A model generated the notes under the pieces. That model saw only the letters and a program-made list of their open reading frames with translations. It was not told where the DNA came from and searched no databases. A stretch of DNA of 64,000 nucleotides from Leptolyngbya sp. 'hensonii' (lineage in GTDB: Bacteria; Cyanobacteriota; Cyanobacteriia; GCF-001939115): the NCBI RefSeq assembly GCF_001939115.1, contig NZ_MQTZ01000001.1:24077-88076 (forward strand). The letters are read 5' to 3'. Position 1 is the first letter of the stretch, and each line of letters starts with the position of its first letter. Positions 7,775-17,308 of the stretch are shown here, one piece after another. The position numbers and the translations under genes are program-made.

Positions 7775-10700
7775 ATGCCACTGTCCACAATCACCCCCGA
7801 TCCCCTGTGGTTCAAGACTGCTATCATCTACGAGGTGCCCGTGCGGGCCTTTGCTGACAGCAATGGAGACGGCATTGGTGACTTTCGAGGTTTGACCGAG
7901 AAGCTCGACTATTTGCAAGATCTCGGAGTAACAGCCCTTTGGGTATTGCCCTTCTTTCCCTCTCCGCTGCGAGATGATGGGTATGACATTGCTGATTACA
8001 CCAGTGTGAACCCTATTTATGGCACCCTGGACGATTTTCGTACCTTTCTGACCGCTGCCCATCAGCGAGAGATTCGAGTCATTATTGAGCTGATCATCAA
8101 CCATACCTCCGATCAGCATCCCTGGTTTCAACGGGCCAGACGAGCCCCTGCAGATAGCCCTGAACGAGATTTCTACGTCTGGAGTGACACAGCAGAAAGA
8201 TATCAAGAGGCACGGATTATTTTCCAGGATTTTGAAACATCCAACTGGACCTGGGATCCGATCCCCAAAGCCTACTACTGGCACCGCTTTTATTCCCACC
8301 AACCCGATCTGAACTACGACAATCCAGCCGTTCAACAGGCTGTGTTTCAGGTGCTGGATTTCTGGCTGGCCATGGGGGTGGATGGTCTGCGGATGGATGC
8401 AGTGCCCTACCTGTACGAACGGGAGGGCACCAACTGTGAAAACCTGCCGGAAACCCATGCTTTCCTGAAACAGTTGCGTCAATACGTGGATCAAAATTAT
8501 CCCAACCGAATGCTGCTAGCTGAGGCCAACCAGTGGCCCGAAGATGCTGCCGCCTACTATGGGGCCGGGGATGAATGCCACATGAACTTCCACTTTCCCC
8601 TCATGCCCCGCCTGTTCATGTCCCTGCGGATGGAAGACAGTTTCCCGATCACCGATATCCTGCAACAGACTCCCCCCATTCCCGATAACTGTCAGTGGGG
8701 CCTGTTTCTGCGGAACCATGATGAACTGACCCTGGAAATGGTGACGGACGAGGACCGGGACTACATGTACCGGGTTTACGCCCAGGATCTGGAGATGCGA
8801 GTCAACCTGGGCATTCGGCGACGGTTGGCCCCCCTACTGGGCAACGATCGTCGCCAGATCGAACTCCTCAACAGCCTCCTCCTCTCCCTGCCAGGAACGC
8901 CCGTTCTCTACTACGGGGATGAGATTGGCATGGGGGATAACGTCTATATTGGCGATCGCAATGGGGTGCGGACGCCGATGCAATGGAGTGCCGATCGCAA
9001 TGCAGGTTTCAGTCGGGCCAATCCCCACCGGCTCTACCTGCCCTTACTGGTTGAGTCGGAATACCACTATGAAGCCGTTAACGTAGAGGCCCAGCGAGCC
9101 AATCCCAACTCCCTCTGGCATGCCATGCGACGGCTGATTGCAACCCGAAAACGCTTTCAGGCATTGGGGAAAGGGAGTTTTGAGTTCCTCCATCCCGATA
9201 ACCGCAAAGTGCTGGCTTTTACCCGGACCTACGGGGAAGAACATATTCTGGTTGTGGCCAATCTCTCCCGTTTTGTCCAAATGGTGGACCTGGATCTGAC
9301 GGCTTTCAAGGGCATGGTGCCGGTGGAAATCTTTGGCCGCACAGAATTTCCCGTGATCTCAGAGGCCCCCTACTTCCTCAGTATCGCTCCCTATGCCTTC
9401 TACTGGTTCACCCTGAAGTTACAACCGGCTCAAATTCAACCACGCCCCCTGTCTCAATTGCCAACCCTAAAGGTACGGGGCCAGTGGCAGACTGTGTTTT
9501 CCCAGCGCAATGTGAAACAGGATCTGGAACTGCTACTGCCAGATTATTTGATGACCTATTCCTGGTATGGCGGCAGAATACGCCCGGTGCAGTCGGTTCA
9601 CATCACAGAGGCGATCGAAATCCCAGGGATGGCCGGTCACAATCTGCCAGGAGCGGAGGCCATGTTGGTCTGGCTGCAGGTGGATTATATCCAGGGCAAC
9701 CCTGAAACCTATCTGCTCTGCCTGACCTGGGCCGAGGGCGAAGCAGCCCTGCATCTACAGGCGGAAATGCCCCAGACGATCGTGGCCCGGTTACAGGTCG
9801 AGGGTCAGCCAGAACCGGGGATTCTGTGTGCGGCCACGACGGAGAAAACCACCTGGATGGCTCTGCTGGAGACGATCGCCCACGATCAAACCTTGAATGG
9901 TCGTGGGGGGAAACTTCTGGCCAAGGCAACGGAACGGTTTGTCGATCTCAAGGGGGAGGCGGATCACCTGGACCCGCAACTACTTCGGGGAGAGCATGGC
10001 AATACCCTGATGCTGTACTGGGATTCGTCCCACCCCGGCACCATCTCTAACCCGGTGCTGCTGCTGAAACTCTTGAATCGGGTCGAGGCTGGGGTCAATC
10101 CGGACCTGGAAATTCGCCGCTTTCTGGATCAGAACCAGCGGTTTCCCCAAATTTCCTCAATCGCAGGTTGGCTGGAGTATCGTCCCGATCGGGCTGAACC
10201 CATGACGATCGGGATTCTGCAGGAATATATCCCAGATGCCCGTAGCAGTTGGGACTATACCCTCGATCGGCTGCGGGACTACTTCGAACTGGTGACGACC
10301 CACAAAGCCGGTCTGACAGAAATCCCTGTTCCGGAGGGGTCTCTCCTCGATCTGCAGGCGGTGTTCTCAGAACCAGAAATAGTCCCCGAACGGGACTCCT
10401 GGGAGCCTGGGAGCCTGGAAGGGGGCATCAATCTGTCCCATGCCTCTCCCTACAGTAGTTCCAGAACCCTGGCTCAGGAAACCCTGGGCTCTTTACTGGC
10501 GAACGCACAACTGTTGGGCCAGCGCACGGCGGAACTCCATTGTGCCCTGGCCTCCGACGAAGAAAATCTCCAGTTTATCCCAGAGCCGTTTACCTCGTTT
10601 TATCAGCGATCGGTCTACCAATATGCTCGCAACCTGACCGGCAAGACGCTGCTGCTGCTGAAACAGCGGCTCAGAGCCCTGCCACCAGAGTCTCAGGTGC

Positions 10701-11263
10701 TGGCCCAGCAGGTTTTGGGACATCAAGAAAAGCTGATGGCCTGCTTCCAGCCCCTCCTGAACGGGAAAATTACGGCTTTGCGGACAAGGTATCATGGCAA
10801 TTACCATTTGGGACAGGTCCTTTACACTGGTAAAGACTTCATTGTGACGGATTTTGGTGGCAGTCCCAGACGCACCCTGAACGAACGGCGCATGAAGCGA
10901 TCGCCGCTGCGAGATGTGGCTGGCCTGTTGCAATCTTTCTCACTGGCTATTGCTGTGGCGTTGCACCGGGAAGTGGAAAGTGGTCTGATCCGCCCAGAGC
11001 AATTGCCTGTTGTAGAGCAGTGGAAGCACTTCCTCTATCAATGGACCAGTGCAGCCCTTTTGCAAGGCTACCTGACGATCGCAAGCCAGGACAAATTTCT
11101 GCCCCAAACTCACCAGGAATTACAAATTTTGTTGGATGTGTACCTGCTGGAAAAAGCGATGGCCAACCTGAGTGATGTGCTTCATGACTTACCATCCAGC
11201 CTGCTGTATCAGCATCCGGAGCGCCTGCCGATCGCCCTGGATCAGATCCTGCAACTGAAATAG
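7775..11263 (+). CDS. treS: Trehalose synthase (GH13) fused to maltokinase-like domain
   Basis: 1162 aa from the ATG at 7775 (a TTG four codons earlier is less likely). Residues about 10-550 are a GH13 trehalose synthase, interconverting maltose and trehalose: DGLRMDAVPYL carries the nucleophile Asp, LLAEANQW the acid/base Glu, and FLRNHDEL the transition-state Asp. Residues about 570-1162 are a maltokinase (Pep2/Mak) domain of the aminoglycoside-phosphotransferase-like fold, as in the TreS-Mak fusions that feed maltose-1-phosphate metabolism. The kinase catalytic loop reads RYHGNYHLGQ instead of HGDYHLGQ, and the metal-binding loop reads VTDFGGSP instead of DFEGEP, so kinase activity is doubtful. 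The synthase half looks fully competent. Confidence 0.9.
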   Translation: MPLSTITPDPLWFKTAIIYEVPVRAFADSNGDGIGDFRGLTEKLDYLQDLGVTALWVLPFFPSPLRDDGYDIADYTSVNPIYGTLDDFRTFLTAAHQREIRVIIELIINHTSDQHPWFQRARRAPADSPERDFYVWSDTAERYQEARIIFQDFETSNWTWDPIPKAYYWHRFYSHQPDLNYDNPAVQQAVFQVLDFWLAMGVDGLRMDAVPYLYEREGTNCENLPETHAFLKQLRQYVDQNYPNRMLLAEANQWPEDAAAYYGAGDECHMNFHFPLMPRLFMSLRMEDSFPITDILQQTPPIPDNCQWGLFLRNHDELTLEMVTDEDRDYMYRVYAQDLEMRVNLGIRRRLAPLLGNDRRQIELLNSLLLSLPGTPVLYYGDEIGMGDNVYIGDRNGVRTPMQWSADRNAGFSRANPHRLYLPLLVESEYHYEAVNVEAQRANPNSLWHAMRRLIATRKRFQALGKGSFEFLHPDNRKVLAFTRTYGEEHILVVANLSRFVQMVDLDLTAFKGMVPVEIFGRTEFPVISEAPYFLSIAPYAFYWFTLKLQPAQIQPRPLSQLPTLKVRGQWQTVFSQRNVKQDLELLLPDYLMTYSWYGGRIRPVQSVHITEAIEIPGMAGHNLPGAEAMLVWLQVDYIQGNPETYLLCLTWAEGEAALHLQAEMPQTIVARLQVEGQPEPGILCAATTEKTTWMALLETIAHDQTLNGRGGKLLAKATERFVDLKGEADHLDPQLLRGEHGNTLMLYWDSSHPGTISNPVLLLKLLNRVEAGVNPDLEIRRFLDQNQRFPQISSIAGWLEYRPDRAEPMTIGILQEYIPDARSSWDYTLDRLRDYFELVTTHKAGLTEIPVPEGSLLDLQAVFSEPEIVPERDSWEPGSLEGGINLSHASPYSSSRTLAQETLGSLLANAQLLGQRTAELHCALASDEENLQFIPEPFTSFYQRSVYQYARNLTGKTLLLLKQRLRALPPESQVLAQQVLGHQEKLMACFQPLLNGKITALRTRYHGNYHLGQVLYTGKDFIVTDFGGSPRRTLNERRMKRSPLRDVAGLLQSFSLAIAVALHREVESGLIRPEQLPVVEQWKHFLYQWTSAALLQGYLTIASQDKFLPQTHQELQILLDVYLLEKAMANLSDVLHDLPSSLLYQHPERLPIALDQILQLK

Positions 11264-11369
11264 CTGAGGCATCCGGTTGCAGACCCAGTCTGTCCCTCGA
11301 ACCAATCGCTCCCTGAGCCAAGCCGTTCACAAAGTGTCCCCGTAGGGGATAGGGAGTATTCCAAGATGA

Positions 11370-11475
11370 TTAAGAAATGAGAATTAAATAACGTAGGGGT
11401 TTGGGGGCGAAGCCCCCAAACAGTGGCAACGCCCCTGCACCCCAATTGTTCATCTTATTTAATTCGTGATCCTAA
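11370..11475. repeat. MITE-like element, copy 1 (hairpin core)
   Basis: Left end 11370-11391 reads TTAAGAAATGAGAATTAAAT(AA). Right end 11455-11474 is the reverse complement of TAGGATCACGAATTAAATAA, so the ends face each other with a shared GAATTAAATAA. The core has a perfect 10-bp-arm hairpin GTTTGGGGGC-gaa-GCCCCCAAAC at 11399-11421, which may also terminate the treS transcript. The rest of 11264-11511 holds no gene. Confidence 0.5.
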
Positions 11476-11511
11476 GTTGGTTTTTGGAGGGGTGAGGATG
11501 ATTGATTCCAA

Positions 11512-14373
11512 TCAATCACGCTGCATCACCTCTGAGATCGCCCGTACCAATTCATCCGGATTGATAGGTTTAGCCAGGTGGAGCTGGAATCCTGCAGCGA
11601 GGGCCTTCTTGCGGTTGGCTTCTCCTGCATAGGCTGTCAGGGCAATCGCTGGAATCTGCCCACCAGACTCTGTCGGCCAGCTCCGCACCCGCTGCAGCAA
11701 CATATAGCCATCCATTTTCGGCATGCCAATATCGCACAAGAGAATATCAGGACGCTGTTTTTGCAAGATCTCCAGGGCAACTTCTGCTGCTTTTGCTTCA
11801 TAAACGATCGCCCCTTCCTGCCGGAGCAGCATTGCCGTCATCTCCAGCATGTCAGCTTCATCATCGACCACCAAAATCTTGAGGTCAGTCAGAGGTGGAA
11901 ACTGAACCCCTGATCCCAAAGGTTGTTTTTTGTTCTGAAGCATGGCCACCTCATCTTGGGCTAACAACGGGAGCAAGACTGTAAAGGTAGCACCCAACCC
12001 CTCCCCTGGACTCTCCACAGCAACGGTGCCCCCGTGTAACTCTACCAGATGACGCACGATCGCCAGCCCCAGTCCTAAGCCACCAAATTTTCGGGTTGTG
12101 GTGCTATCTTCCTGGCGGAAATAGTCAAACACATAGGGCAGAAAATCGGAACTGATGCCCTTGCCATTATCCGTGACGGTGATCTGGGCATATTTATTAT
12201 TGGTCATTTGTCCTTGGTCATCTGTCATTTGTCGTTTGTGATCCGTAACTTGAGCTGGATGTGTTGCAGAACTAAGGACTGATGACAATGGACCAAGGAC
12301 TAAGGACAACTTAACAACGACCTGCCCCCCTGGGGCTGTAAATTTGACTGCATTGGATAGCAGATTCCAGATAATTTGCTGCAGTCGGGTCGAATCCCCT
12401 GCAACCAGGCTGGCGTCTGGATTAAACTGGGTCTGGATCTGAATGGATTTGGCTTTAGCAGAAAGATAAACCGTCTCAATGGCGGCCTCAATTTTCTTCA
12501 CCAGATTAACGATCTGGAAATCCAGGGAAAGCTTGCCTCGAAGAATGCGAGAGACATCTAATAAGTCTTCAATCAATTGGGCCTGCAGTTTGGCATTTCG
12601 CTCGATCGTCTGCAGCGCCTGCTCTGTCATCTGTTGATTGAACTTACGGGTCCGCAGGAGTTGGGCCCAACCGAGAATGGGATTCAAGGGCGATCGTAAT
12701 TCATGGGATAGGACGGCTAAAAATTCATCTTTCACCCGATTGGCCGCCTCTGCATTGCTCCGGTTCCGTTGGGCTGCGGCATACAACTCGGCATTATCAA
12801 TCGCCAGGGCTGCCCGTCGTCCCAGTTCTTCGGCCAGGTTTAAATCAGCCTGACTGTAGTGCCGCCCCGATGCTGTCGTCACGAAGGAAATGGCTCCCAG
12901 GGTGCGATCGCGGACTTGCATCGGCACCGCCATAGCCGAGGTAAAGCCTGCACTCCGTAGAATAGCCAGATGCTCCTCATCCTGGGCCACCTCGACTAGC
13001 AAAGCGTCGGAGATTTCCGGATAAAGTTCCGCCTGTCCGGTTCGAATGACTTGGGCAACGCCGCGCGTCGCCTGCGGATTGTAAGGATAACGTTGCTGCA
13101 GCTCATTCACCCAGGCAATCTTTTCCGGATCGGCATGGGTAACTGCCAATTGCCGCGTTCCCCCAGCCGTATCCACAATGTGGACTGTACACCAGTCAGC
13201 CAATTTGGGCACCACCAGTTGGGCAATACTGGCCAACGTGGTCTGATAGTCCAGAGAAGAGAAAAGCACCTGGCTGGCTTCGGCCAGAAATTGCTGGGCC
13301 GCCTCCGATCGCTTCAGATCAGTCACATCCATGGAGGAAACCCCAACCCCCCGCTGCCCATCGGGGAGGTAAACCGGATAATAGTTGACCAGGCAATGGC
13401 GGATCACCCCTGGAGGATGGGTTTCCCCCTGAAATTCCTGATTTAAGAGAGGTTCACCGGTCTGAATCACCTGTTTCACCATCTGGGCAACAAGATCAGC
13501 CCATGCGGGTAAAAGATCCCAGACTGTTTTGTTGAAATGGTCGGCTAGAGGCAAGCCGTTGATGGTGGCTAGGGCTTCATTGGCATGGAGATAGCGCAAA
13601 TCCTGATCCAAAAACGCAATGCCAACCGGAGAACTCGACAGCAAAGAATTCAAAAGGGTTTGGCTGGTTTGCAGTTCCATGTCCGCCCTCTTTTTCTCAG
13701 TCACGTCATGAAAATACACAGCCAGACCATTGACAATAGGATAAGCCCGAGCCGAGAACCAGCGACCAGACCCATCGGGCGCTGGGGCCTCCACAGTGGC
13801 AGTGACTCGCTCTGCCATCACCCGACCATACTGTTCACCAAAGGCTGATCCAACCGCCTCCGGAAACACCTCCCAGAAGAGACACCCCAACATCTCTTTT
13901 CGCGATCGACCGGTTACTTCTTCCAAACGGCAGTTGACATAGGTCAGATGCCAATCCGCATCGACAGTAAAGAAAGCATCCGAAATACTTTCCAGGGTAT
14001 CCGTCAATTGCCGGGTGCTCTTTTCGGAGTTTAATCTTGCTACCCGCAAGGCCTCACACAATCCGCTCACCAGGAGCCCCTGCAGGATAAACAGACCCAG
14101 GCGAGCAGAGCCAGGTAAATCCAGGGTAAAAGAAAGAAAAGGTGGGGTCAAAAAGTAGGTGCTGGCAAGGGCAGCCAGGATCGTTGCGGTAATTCCGGCT
14201 TGCAATCCTCCGGCCCAGGCACTCAGCATAACAGCGCTGAAAAATAGCAGAAAGGGGGATTTGCTGACCTCAAACCAGGGTTCCAGAAGCAACATCAGCA
14301 GGAGTGACGTAGAAACCATGAGCACAGCAATGCCATATTGACGGGCAAGCCAGCTGAAACTGGATGAAAGCAA
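11512..14373 (-). CDS. Hybrid sensor histidine kinase / response regulator
   Basis: 953 aa; the start is a TTG at 14373 with GAGGTG eight bases upstream. The order is: four-helix DUF4118 (KdpD-like) membrane domain (about 10-110), two PAS domains (about 120-360), a GAF domain (about 370-520), a HisKA domain with the phospho-acceptor in FLAVLSHELRSPLNPILGW (about 555), a HATPase_c domain with N box IIWNLLSNAVKF, G1 DNGKGIS and G2 GGLGLGLAIV, and a C-terminal receiver with DILLCDIGMPKMDG. It senses an unknown signal at the membrane and cytosol and autophosphorylates. The ATPase domain carries about 40 extra residues between the N and G1 boxes, encoded by heptanucleotide repeats (separate entry). 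No partner regulator is adjacent. Confidence 0.9.
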   Translation of the reverse strand: MLSSSFSWLARQYGIAVLMVSTSLLLMLLLEPWFEVSKSPFLLFFSAVMLSAWAGGLQAGITATILAALASTYFLTPPFLSFTLDLPGSARLGLFILQGLLVSGLCEALRVARLNSEKSTRQLTDTLESISDAFFTVDADWHLTYVNCRLEEVTGRSRKEMLGCLFWEVFPEAVGSAFGEQYGRVMAERVTATVEAPAPDGSGRWFSARAYPIVNGLAVYFHDVTEKKRADMELQTSQTLLNSLLSSSPVGIAFLDQDLRYLHANEALATINGLPLADHFNKTVWDLLPAWADLVAQMVKQVIQTGEPLLNQEFQGETHPPGVIRHCLVNYYPVYLPDGQRGVGVSSMDVTDLKRSEAAQQFLAEASQVLFSSLDYQTTLASIAQLVVPKLADWCTVHIVDTAGGTRQLAVTHADPEKIAWVNELQQRYPYNPQATRGVAQVIRTGQAELYPEISDALLVEVAQDEEHLAILRSAGFTSAMAVPMQVRDRTLGAISFVTTASGRHYSQADLNLAEELGRRAALAIDNAELYAAAQRNRSNAEAANRVKDEFLAVLSHELRSPLNPILGWAQLLRTRKFNQQMTEQALQTIERNAKLQAQLIEDLLDVSRILRGKLSLDFQIVNLVKKIEAAIETVYLSAKAKSIQIQTQFNPDASLVAGDSTRLQQIIWNLLSNAVKFTAPGGQVVVKLSLVLGPLSSVLSSATHPAQVTDHKRQMTDDQGQMTNNKYAQITVTDNGKGISSDFLPYVFDYFRQEDSTTTRKFGGLGLGLAIVRHLVELHGGTVAVESPGEGLGATFTVLLPLLAQDEVAMLQNKKQPLGSGVQFPPLTDLKILVVDDEADMLEMTAMLLRQEGAIVYEAKAAEVALEILQKQRPDILLCDIGMPKMDGYMLLQRVRSWPTESGGQIPAIALTAYAGEANRKKALAAGFQLHLAKPINPDELVRAISEVMQRD
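12195..12307. repeat. STRR-like heptamer repeats inside the kinase ATPase domain
   Basis: On the coding strand two heptamer tracts are seen: GTCCTTA/GTCCTTG/GTCCATT-type units at about 12270-12307 and ACAAATG/ACAGATG/ACCAAGG-type units at about 12195-12240. The second tract is close to the reverse complement of the first. Together they encode a low-complexity insert (LSSVLSSATHPAQVT, then DHKRQMTDDQGQMTNN) in frame. Such 7-bp repeats are well known between genes in filamentous cyanobacteria but unusual inside a catalytic domain. Confidence 0.7.
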
Positions 14374-14472
14374 GGACCAATCACCTCAAACTATCGGCAA
14401 TGATTTACCTTAAGACAGATGCGTTTTTTTGCCCATTGATCCTAAGAGAGAATCGATCCTCTAAATAACCGA

Positions 14473-14847
14473 CTAGGTCAGCCAGGAGACATGGGCACTC
14501 ACCACTCGCCAGCCTTCTGAGGTTCGAACCCAGGTCTGGCTCTGGCGTCCAACCTTGCCCGATTGGGTGCGTCGGAATTCTGTGTTAGTCGTGGCAAAGT
14601 CTCGCCCGTAGGTCGTAATGACCGTGTTCATGAGGGTTCGCTGCAGATCCAGGGGAGAACGGTTGCTGCGAAAGGCCGCGATCGCGCTGTAGCCATACAG
14701 GTTTTCAGTCGCCCCATAGCGAATTGTCCGATCGCTCTGCCAGAACAGACTATCAAGCACTGGAATATCATTCTCAGTCAGTGCCTGCTCGTACTGCTCA
14801 AAGGCAGCCGTCACTTCTGCCAGCACCTCTGGGAGATTAATGTCCAT
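14473..14847 (-). CDS. AtzH/HpxZ-like SnoaL-fold protein (DUF3225)
   Basis: 124 aa, an NTF2/SnoaL-like fold: N-terminal helix pair [20 protein letters not shown], then [20 protein letters not shown] with the YG-x-x-E pattern, [20 protein letters not shown], and a C-terminal [20 protein letters not shown]. This matches the AtzH-like/HpxZ family (DUF3225), which includes a small partner of amidohydrolases and an oxalurate-catabolism protein. No amidase or oxalurate gene lies next to it, so the role is unknown. It is divergent from the Uma2 gene with 94 bp between the starts. Confidence 0.8.
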   Translation of the reverse strand: MDINLPEVLAEVTAAFEQYEQALTENDIPVLDSLFWQSDRTIRYGATENLYGYSAIAAFRSNRSPLDLQRTLMNTVITTYGRDFATTNTEFRRTQSGKVGRQSQTWVRTSEGWRVVSAHVSWLT

Positions 14848-14941
14848 ATCGCGATCGCAACTCCATCGGGACTACACTAGTGAACAAGGTGGTTCTTCTG
14901 AAACCTAATGTAGATGATGTGACAACGGGAGCCAATGGATC

Positions 14942-15733
14942 ATGAGCACCCTGGTGCGATCGGAGGAAGATCTCCTTTATCCGGAAAGTGATGGCAAACC
15001 CATGGCCGAGAATACGGAACAGTACCAGTGGATTGTCATGATTAAGGAGAATCTGGAAATCCTCTTTGCGGAGGTGCCGGATGTCTTCATTGCAGCCGAT
15101 CTCTTCTGGTATCCCGTGCAGGTGCAGGTGCCACCAGCCCCCCGGCAGGCTCCTGATGTGATGGTGGCCTTTGGCCGCCCAAAAGGCAGACGGGGGTCCT
15201 ATCGCCAGTGGCAGGAAGATAATATTCCTTTTCAGGTGGTCTTTGAAATCCTTTCTCCCAGCAACAAAACCCGCGATGGGCAGGAAGAAATGGACTTTAA
15301 GTTCATGTTCTATCAGCGCTATGGCGTGGAAGAGTATTACATCTACGATCCCGATCGGCAGAACCTGGAAGGCTGGATCAGACAGGGGGCGGCGTTGGTG
15401 CCCATCGCCCAACTCTCCGGTTGGGTCAGCCCGCACCTGCAGATTCGGTTGGAGTGGCAACCCGGAACGGCACTCCGCCTTTATGCCCCGAATGGACAGC
15501 CTTTTCTGACTTCGATCGAACTGGCCCAGCAGGTCGAACAGGCCCAACGACAGGCCCAACAGGCCCAACGACAGGCAGAACAGGCTCAACGACAAGCCGA
15601 ACAGGAGCGGCAGGCGCGACTGGCCGCGATTCCGCGATTGCTGGCCCTGGGTCTGAGTGCCGAACAGGTGGCTGAGGCCCTGGGGCTGTCTGTGGCCGAG
15701 GTGGAATCATCCAGCAGGGATGGATTTCCCTAA
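14942..15733 (+). CDS. Uma2 family (DUF820) nuclease with Gln-rich coiled coil
   Basis: 263 aa. The Uma2/DUF820 core covers residues about 20-190: APDVMVAFGRPKGRRGSYRQ, VFEILSPSNKTRDGQEEMDF and KFMFYQRYGVEEYYIYDPD, which give the D, E and Q/K positions of this PD-(D/E)XK subgroup. After it come AQRQAQQ-type tandem repeats (about residues 195-222), a likely coiled coil, and a short ALGLSAEQVAEALGLS helix-turn-helix-like tail. Uma2 genes occur in dozens of copies in cyanobacterial genomes and are of uncertain function. The stop codon overlaps the stop of the convergent pseudouridine synthase gene. Confidence 0.85.
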   Translation: MSTLVRSEEDLLYPESDGKPMAENTEQYQWIVMIKENLEILFAEVPDVFIAADLFWYPVQVQVPPAPRQAPDVMVAFGRPKGRRGSYRQWQEDNIPFQVVFEILSPSNKTRDGQEEMDFKFMFYQRYGVEEYYIYDPDRQNLEGWIRQGAALVPIAQLSGWVSPHLQIRLEWQPGTALRLYAPNGQPFLTSIELAQQVEQAQRQAQQAQRQAEQAQRQAEQERQARLAAIPRLLALGLSAEQVAEALGLSVAEVESSSRDGFP

Positions 15734-17304
15734 AAAGGGGGGGTGGCATGGAGATGGACCCATTCCCCAGAATGGGGATGGCGGCAACGCAGACCCCTGG
15801 CATGCAAGTAGAGGCGATCGGCCCCAGAACCTTCTCCATACAGGCGATCGCCCACGATGGGGATTCCCAATCCCTCTGGAGCAGCCGCATGGACCCGGAG
15901 TTGGTGGGTGCGGCCTGTGACAGGGGTCAGTTCCAGTCGGGTGGTAATCGCAGTTCTGGCGATGACACGAAAGTGGGTGAGACTGGGTTTGCCCCGCAGT
16001 CGATCGACTCTCTGATAAGGCCGATCGGTTGGATCAGACCAGAGAGGCAGGTCGATCGTGCCCCGATCGGGAACAACCGTCCCATCCAGAATCGCTTCGT
16101 AGACCTTGTGGACTCGACGGTGCTGAAACTGCTGACTGAGTTGGCGATAAGTCTGCCCGTCGCGGGCCAGCAGGAGAATCCCGGAGGTGGCCTGGTCCAG
16201 CCGATGCACCGGCATCAGGTCCAGTCCCTCGGAGCGACCATAGCGCAGACGACTGAGGACACTGTCCTGGTGATCGAGCGATCGTCCCGGCACCGAGAGC
16301 AATCCAGCCGGTTTGTCTACCGCTAGCAGCCAGTCATCTTCATACAGAATCGTGAGGGAGGGGAGGGTTGGCGTCAGGCCCGACAGTAAAAAGCCCATGA
16401 TAGGCTGGCAGCGTTCCACACAAGCTCCATAGAATCTCCCCTGCACTTTGTCTCCCAGGGGCGGTCCCCACCAGAATTCAGCCAGGGCCAGGGGTTTGAG
16501 GCCATGGGTGGCAGCATAATGCAACAGCTTGGGGGCACAGCAGTCCCCCGTGCCGGTGGGAAGGCCACCGCCTGCGATCACCTCTGGCAACGAGCGGGAC
16601 TCCCCAGCAAAATTCGTCAACCGGTAGGCCGCATGCATCTGGGTTTGCAACTGGCGGGAGAGGGCTTTCCGCTGCTGCTTGATCGCTTGGATGCGGGTAT
16701 CTGCCGCCTCGATCGTCTGGCGCAGGGGCTGCAGGGCCTCATCCCGTTGCCGTTTCAGTTGTCGGCGCTCCATGCCATCCCGGCGACTCTGGTCATCCAG
16801 TTGGGCCAGGGCAAGTGACGGCTCCTCACCTACAGACAGGGCGATCGTCTGCTGACGCAGGTGCTGACGATCGTGGCGGCGTTGGGCATGCTCTTGGGCA
16901 AGCTGCCGCAGGCGCAGCTCAAACTCCTGGGCCAGGGCCACATAGGTCTGCCGTTCCGGGATGCTCTGGAGCTGAATCAGCGCCTGCTTCAGAGCCTCCA
17001 ACTGTTCCAGGGTTCGGGTCTCTTCCAGGATCACCTGTTCCCGTCCCGGAATCGGGGGCACCCAGCCCGCCACCAGACTTTCCCCATGCAGCAATCCGGA
17101 AAAGGCTTTCAAAACCTGTTGCGTTCCCGAAGGAGTTTCCACCAGCAGCACCCCATACATTTTGCCCTCACGGGAGTAAGCAGGGTCGGTGGCCAGGTGT
17201 TGCATCAGGTCGCAGGCGATCGCCTCAGCAGTTGTCGTGCGAGGCAACCTCAGCAGTTGGCCACTGCGGGGACAGCGGCCTTCGTACCAATCCCTCACAT
17301 CCAT
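15730..17304 (-). CDS. RluA-family RNA pseudouridine synthase with long N-terminal coiled coil
   Basis: 524 aa from the ATG at 17304, four bases after the stop of the upstream esterase gene; an upstream start at 17364 would overlap that gene by 56 bp. Residues about 1-280 include a SGLLHGESLVAGWVPP segment and a strongly helical, Gln/Arg-rich coiled coil (about 120-225), then a GTGDCCAPKLLHYAATHGL segment. The C-terminal 220 residues are the RluA catalytic domain, with PVHRLDQATSGILLLA holding the catalytic Asp and GRTHQLRVHAA the substrate loop. It should isomerise uridine in rRNA or tRNA. The long N-terminal extension places it in a distinct RluA subgroup; the target position is not readable. 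Confidence 0.88.
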   Translation of the reverse strand: MDVRDWYEGRCPRSGQLLRLPRTTTAEAIACDLMQHLATDPAYSREGKMYGVLLVETPSGTQQVLKAFSGLLHGESLVAGWVPPIPGREQVILEETRTLEQLEALKQALIQLQSIPERQTYVALAQEFELRLRQLAQEHAQRRHDRQHLRQQTIALSVGEEPSLALAQLDDQSRRDGMERRQLKRQRDEALQPLRQTIEAADTRIQAIKQQRKALSRQLQTQMHAAYRLTNFAGESRSLPEVIAGGGLPTGTGDCCAPKLLHYAATHGLKPLALAEFWWGPPLGDKVQGRFYGACVERCQPIMGFLLSGLTPTLPSLTILYEDDWLLAVDKPAGLLSVPGRSLDHQDSVLSRLRYGRSEGLDLMPVHRLDQATSGILLLARDGQTYRQLSQQFQHRRVHKVYEAILDGTVVPDRGTIDLPLWSDPTDRPYQRVDRLRGKPSLTHFRVIARTAITTRLELTPVTGRTHQLRVHAAAPEGLGIPIVGDRLYGEGSGADRLYLHARGLRCRHPHSGEWVHLHATPPF

Positions 17305-17308
17305 CCGA

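Noticed and set aside
7433..7857. Several overlapping 60-96-codon frames between amt and treS
   Set aside because: They overlap each other on both strands, are Pro/Ser/Arg-rich, and cover repeat-like intergenic sequence.
14837..15595. 252-codon minus-strand frame over the Uma2 gene
   Set aside because: Uma2 motifs on the plus strand are unambiguous. The minus frame has Leu/Ser-rich low complexity from the Gln repeats.
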